This document shows, in pieces, positions 19,085-20,055 of a stretch of 20,055 nucleotides of DNA (its first letter is position 1; every line of letters starts with the position of its first letter). Origin of the DNA: an uncultured Micavibrio sp. (GTDB lineage Bacteria; Pseudomonadota; Alphaproteobacteria; Micavibrionales; UBA1664); assembly GCA_937896295.1 (NCBI GenBank), contig CALBME010000043.1, positions 1 through 20,055 of the forward strand, given 5' to 3'. Position numbers and translations under genes: made by a program. Below the pieces are notes generated by a model, which made no database searches, had not been told where the DNA came from, and was given only the letters and a program-made list of their open reading frames with translations.

Positions 19085-19641
19085 TACATAAAGCGATCGA
19101 TTTCCGCCCGCGTTTCCGGGGACGACCAGTCGCGCTCGCCTTCGAAAACGTGCACGATTTTACCTGACGGATCGGCCAGATAGGTGGTCGGCAGCCCGGC
19201 AGGATTAAGACGCGCATAGACCTGCCCCTTGTCATCCCAGTTACGGGCCACGGCGCCAAATTTGTGTTTATCAGCCTTTGCCTTGATTTCATCCGCTGAG
19301 CTGGCTTCATCCAATGATATAGCAATCACCTGCAAGCCTTTGGATTTATATTCGTTTGACAACTTCTCCAAGCTTGGCATTTCCAGCAGACATGGTGGGC
19401 ACCATGCAGCCCAGAGATTGAGCAGCGTCCACTGCCCTTTCAGATCCCGCAGGTCGGCCCCTTCTGTCAGGCCGGCCATGTAGGCAGCCTGTGGCAGATA
19501 GCGGCCATCCCCACCCTCTTTCAACGTGGGGGCATGCAGACGGAACTGCCACAGGGCGATCACGGCGAGGATCAACAGCGCGTTCGCCGCCAACACCCAG
19601 ATGTATTTGCGCGTTGTTTTTTTCATCATGGCGCGTACCAT
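19027..19641 (-). CDS. membrane-anchored TlpA/ResA-like thioredoxin
   Basis: About 204 residues. An N-terminal anchor (KKTTRKYIWVLAANALLILA onwards, about 7-31) places the rest in the periplasm. The thioredoxin fold has LLNLWAAWCPPCLLEMPSLE (73-92), with the redox pair C81 and C84 (CPPC), VIAISLDE (107-113) and the cis-proline loop GLPTTYL (150-156). Such proteins reduce disulfides in the periplasm, often for cytochrome c maturation or copper handling; no such partner is visible here. ATGs at 19629 and 19626 are possible alternative starts. Its start lies 6 bp from that of the divergent lipoprotein, and its C-terminal coding end overlaps etfA by 58 bp. The C-terminal tail (SSGTSVNRSPARP) lies in that overlap and may be a non-conserved addition. 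Confidence 0.9.
   Translation of the reverse strand: MVRAMMKKTTRKYIWVLAANALLILAVIALWQFRLHAPTLKEGGDGRYLPQAAYMAGLTEGADLRDLKGQWTLLNLWAAWCPPCLLEMPSLEKLSNEYKSKGLQVIAISLDEASSADEIKAKADKHKFGAVARNWDDKGQVYARLNPAGLPTTYLADPSGKIVHVFEGERDWSSPETRAEIDRFMYQSLDVSSGTSVNRSPARP
19614..19641 (+). promoter_or_regulatory. possible promoter for the small lipoprotein gene
   Basis: TTGTTT (19614-19619), 16 bp, TACCAT (19636-19641), ending 6 nt before ATG 19648. Both boxes match four of six consensus bases. If real, the mRNA would be leaderless or nearly so. It lies inside the 5' end of the divergent thioredoxin gene. Confidence 0.35.
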
Positions 19642-19647
19642 ACCCCC

Positions 19648-19902
19648 ATGACGATGAAAAAAGCCATACTGTGCGTGATGATCGCGGCCTCGCTGGCCGC
19701 CTGCGGCGTGAAACCCGGCAAGGTCAAACCGCCCAGCGGTTCGCGCGATATCTATCCCGCCACATACCCGGCCCCGACGGACGATCAGACGTCATACGAT
19801 GCGCAGATGTCGAAGGTTCAGGACGCGCAGGCCAAGGCAGAAGCCGCGGCTGCCGCGGCAAAGGCCGAAGCTGAAAACAAACCTGAATGGTCAGTACGAT
19901 AA
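19648..19902 (+). CDS. small LptM-like lipoprotein
   Basis: An 84-residue lipoprotein: MTMKKAILCVMIAASLAACG gives a signal peptide with lipobox LAAC, so Cys19 would be lipidated. The segment CGVKPGKVKPPS followed by YPATYPAP resembles the small lipoproteins often found next to lysA in proteobacteria (LptM/YifL-like, CGxKGPLxxP), which help mature the LPS translocon LptDE. The remainder (52-80) is an Ala/Lys/Glu helix. The second ATG (19654) is a possible start. lysA, the usual neighbour, is not downstream; instead an unrelated gene converges with a gap of 2 bp. Lipoprotein nature is clear; the LptM link is an inference from the motif. Confidence 0.8.
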   Translation: MTMKKAILCVMIAASLAACGVKPGKVKPPSGSRDIYPATYPAPTDDQTSYDAQMSKVQDAQAKAEAAAAAAKAEAENKPEWSVR

Positions 19903-19904
19903 AA

Positions 19905-20055
19905 TCAGTGCGCTAAAAGGCGCACGCTGACGTCACCGTCAAGCAATATGCCCATATCCGTTTTCCAGCTTACGGATGCACCGGGAGACAGCGTGTCCTG
20001 TTCCGGCTTGATGTGTTTCGGGTCGCCGTGAGCGGGCGCAACCTCGATCATCGGG
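19905..20055 (-). CDS. unidentified protein, C-terminal 49 residues (runs off the right edge)
   Basis: A minus-strand frame enters from the right edge and ends at the TGA at 19905-19907. The visible part reads PMIEVAPAHGDPKHIKPEQD, then LSPGASVSWKTDMG and ILLDGDVSVRLLAH. The alternating strand-like pattern suggests a beta-rich domain. I do not recognise the family. The plus strand here has stops in place of the expected lysA, and composition favours the minus reading. It converges on the lipoprotein gene with 2 bp between stops. Confidence 0.55.
   Translation of the reverse strand, partial: PMIEVAPAHGDPKHIKPEQDTLSPGASVSWKTDMGILLDGDVSVRLLAH
19908..19925 (-). terminator. short hairpin at the end of the right-edge gene
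   Basis: GTGCGC (19908-19913) pairs perfectly with GCGCAC (19920-19925) around a six-base loop, inside the last codons of the minus-strand gene. On the minus strand it is followed within a few bases by TTTT, so weak termination is possible. On the plus strand there is no T-run. Confidence 0.3.

Noticed and set aside
1..20055. CRISPR array, tRNA genes, insertion sequences or prophage
   Set aside because: No regularly spaced repeats, no cloverleaf sequence recognised by eye, and no transposase, integrase or phage structural motifs in any frame; tRNA absence should be confirmed by a covariance-model search.

Overview
The window is a gene-dense, GC-rich stretch of a bacterial chromosome, almost certainly alphaproteobacterial. 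The evidence is a DUF4167 gene next to prmC-prfA and clpB, a RodZ-like gene upstream of ispG, head-to-head lysC and ubiG, and a small HIG1-type twin-membrane protein upstream of etfBA. The lineage within the Alphaproteobacteria cannot be fixed from this sequence; it resembles a Rhodospirillales- or Micavibrio-like genome with some conserved blocks reshuffled. No rRNA, tRNA, CRISPR array, transposase or phage gene was seen.

Left third (1-5000), accessory in character: the start of an unidentified minus-strand gene; a palindromic repeat; an XRE-type regulator with a TrmB-like sensor region, overlapping by 8 bp a methyltransferase with the motif order of the EgtD (Methyltransf_33) family; a secreted protein with four EF-hand loops; a short protein matching only the C-terminal catalytic half of malonyl-CoA decarboxylase; a strong bidirectional terminator; and a secreted Ala/Pro/poly-Thr protein. 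The regulator-methyltransferase pair and the short decarboxylase-like protein are the best candidates for undescribed biology.

Middle (5000-13600), mostly minus-strand housekeeping: rodZ-like, ispG, a 67-residue hypothetical, prfA and prmC run as one operon (membrane morphogenesis, isoprenoid synthesis, translation termination and release-factor methylation). DUF4167, an EamA-family transporter and clpB follow. clpB has a near-consensus promoter overlapping the transporter's stop codon and a leader with a tandem repeat.

Right third (13600-20055), alternating strands: a small Cys/His protein of possible thiol-hydrolase type, lysC, ubiG, an unidentified 297-residue protein, HIG1-etfB-etfA (electron transfer to ubiquinone), a membrane-anchored TlpA-like thioredoxin, a small LptM-like lipoprotein and the end of an unidentified gene. 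Packing is extreme: three convergent pairs overlap (47, 11 and 58 bp) and two divergent pairs start within 6-18 bp of each other. Several plus-strand genes have a -10-like box a few bases before the ATG and no Shine-Dalgarno sequence, suggesting leaderless mRNAs.

Functions are assigned from motifs read by eye; no database search was run.
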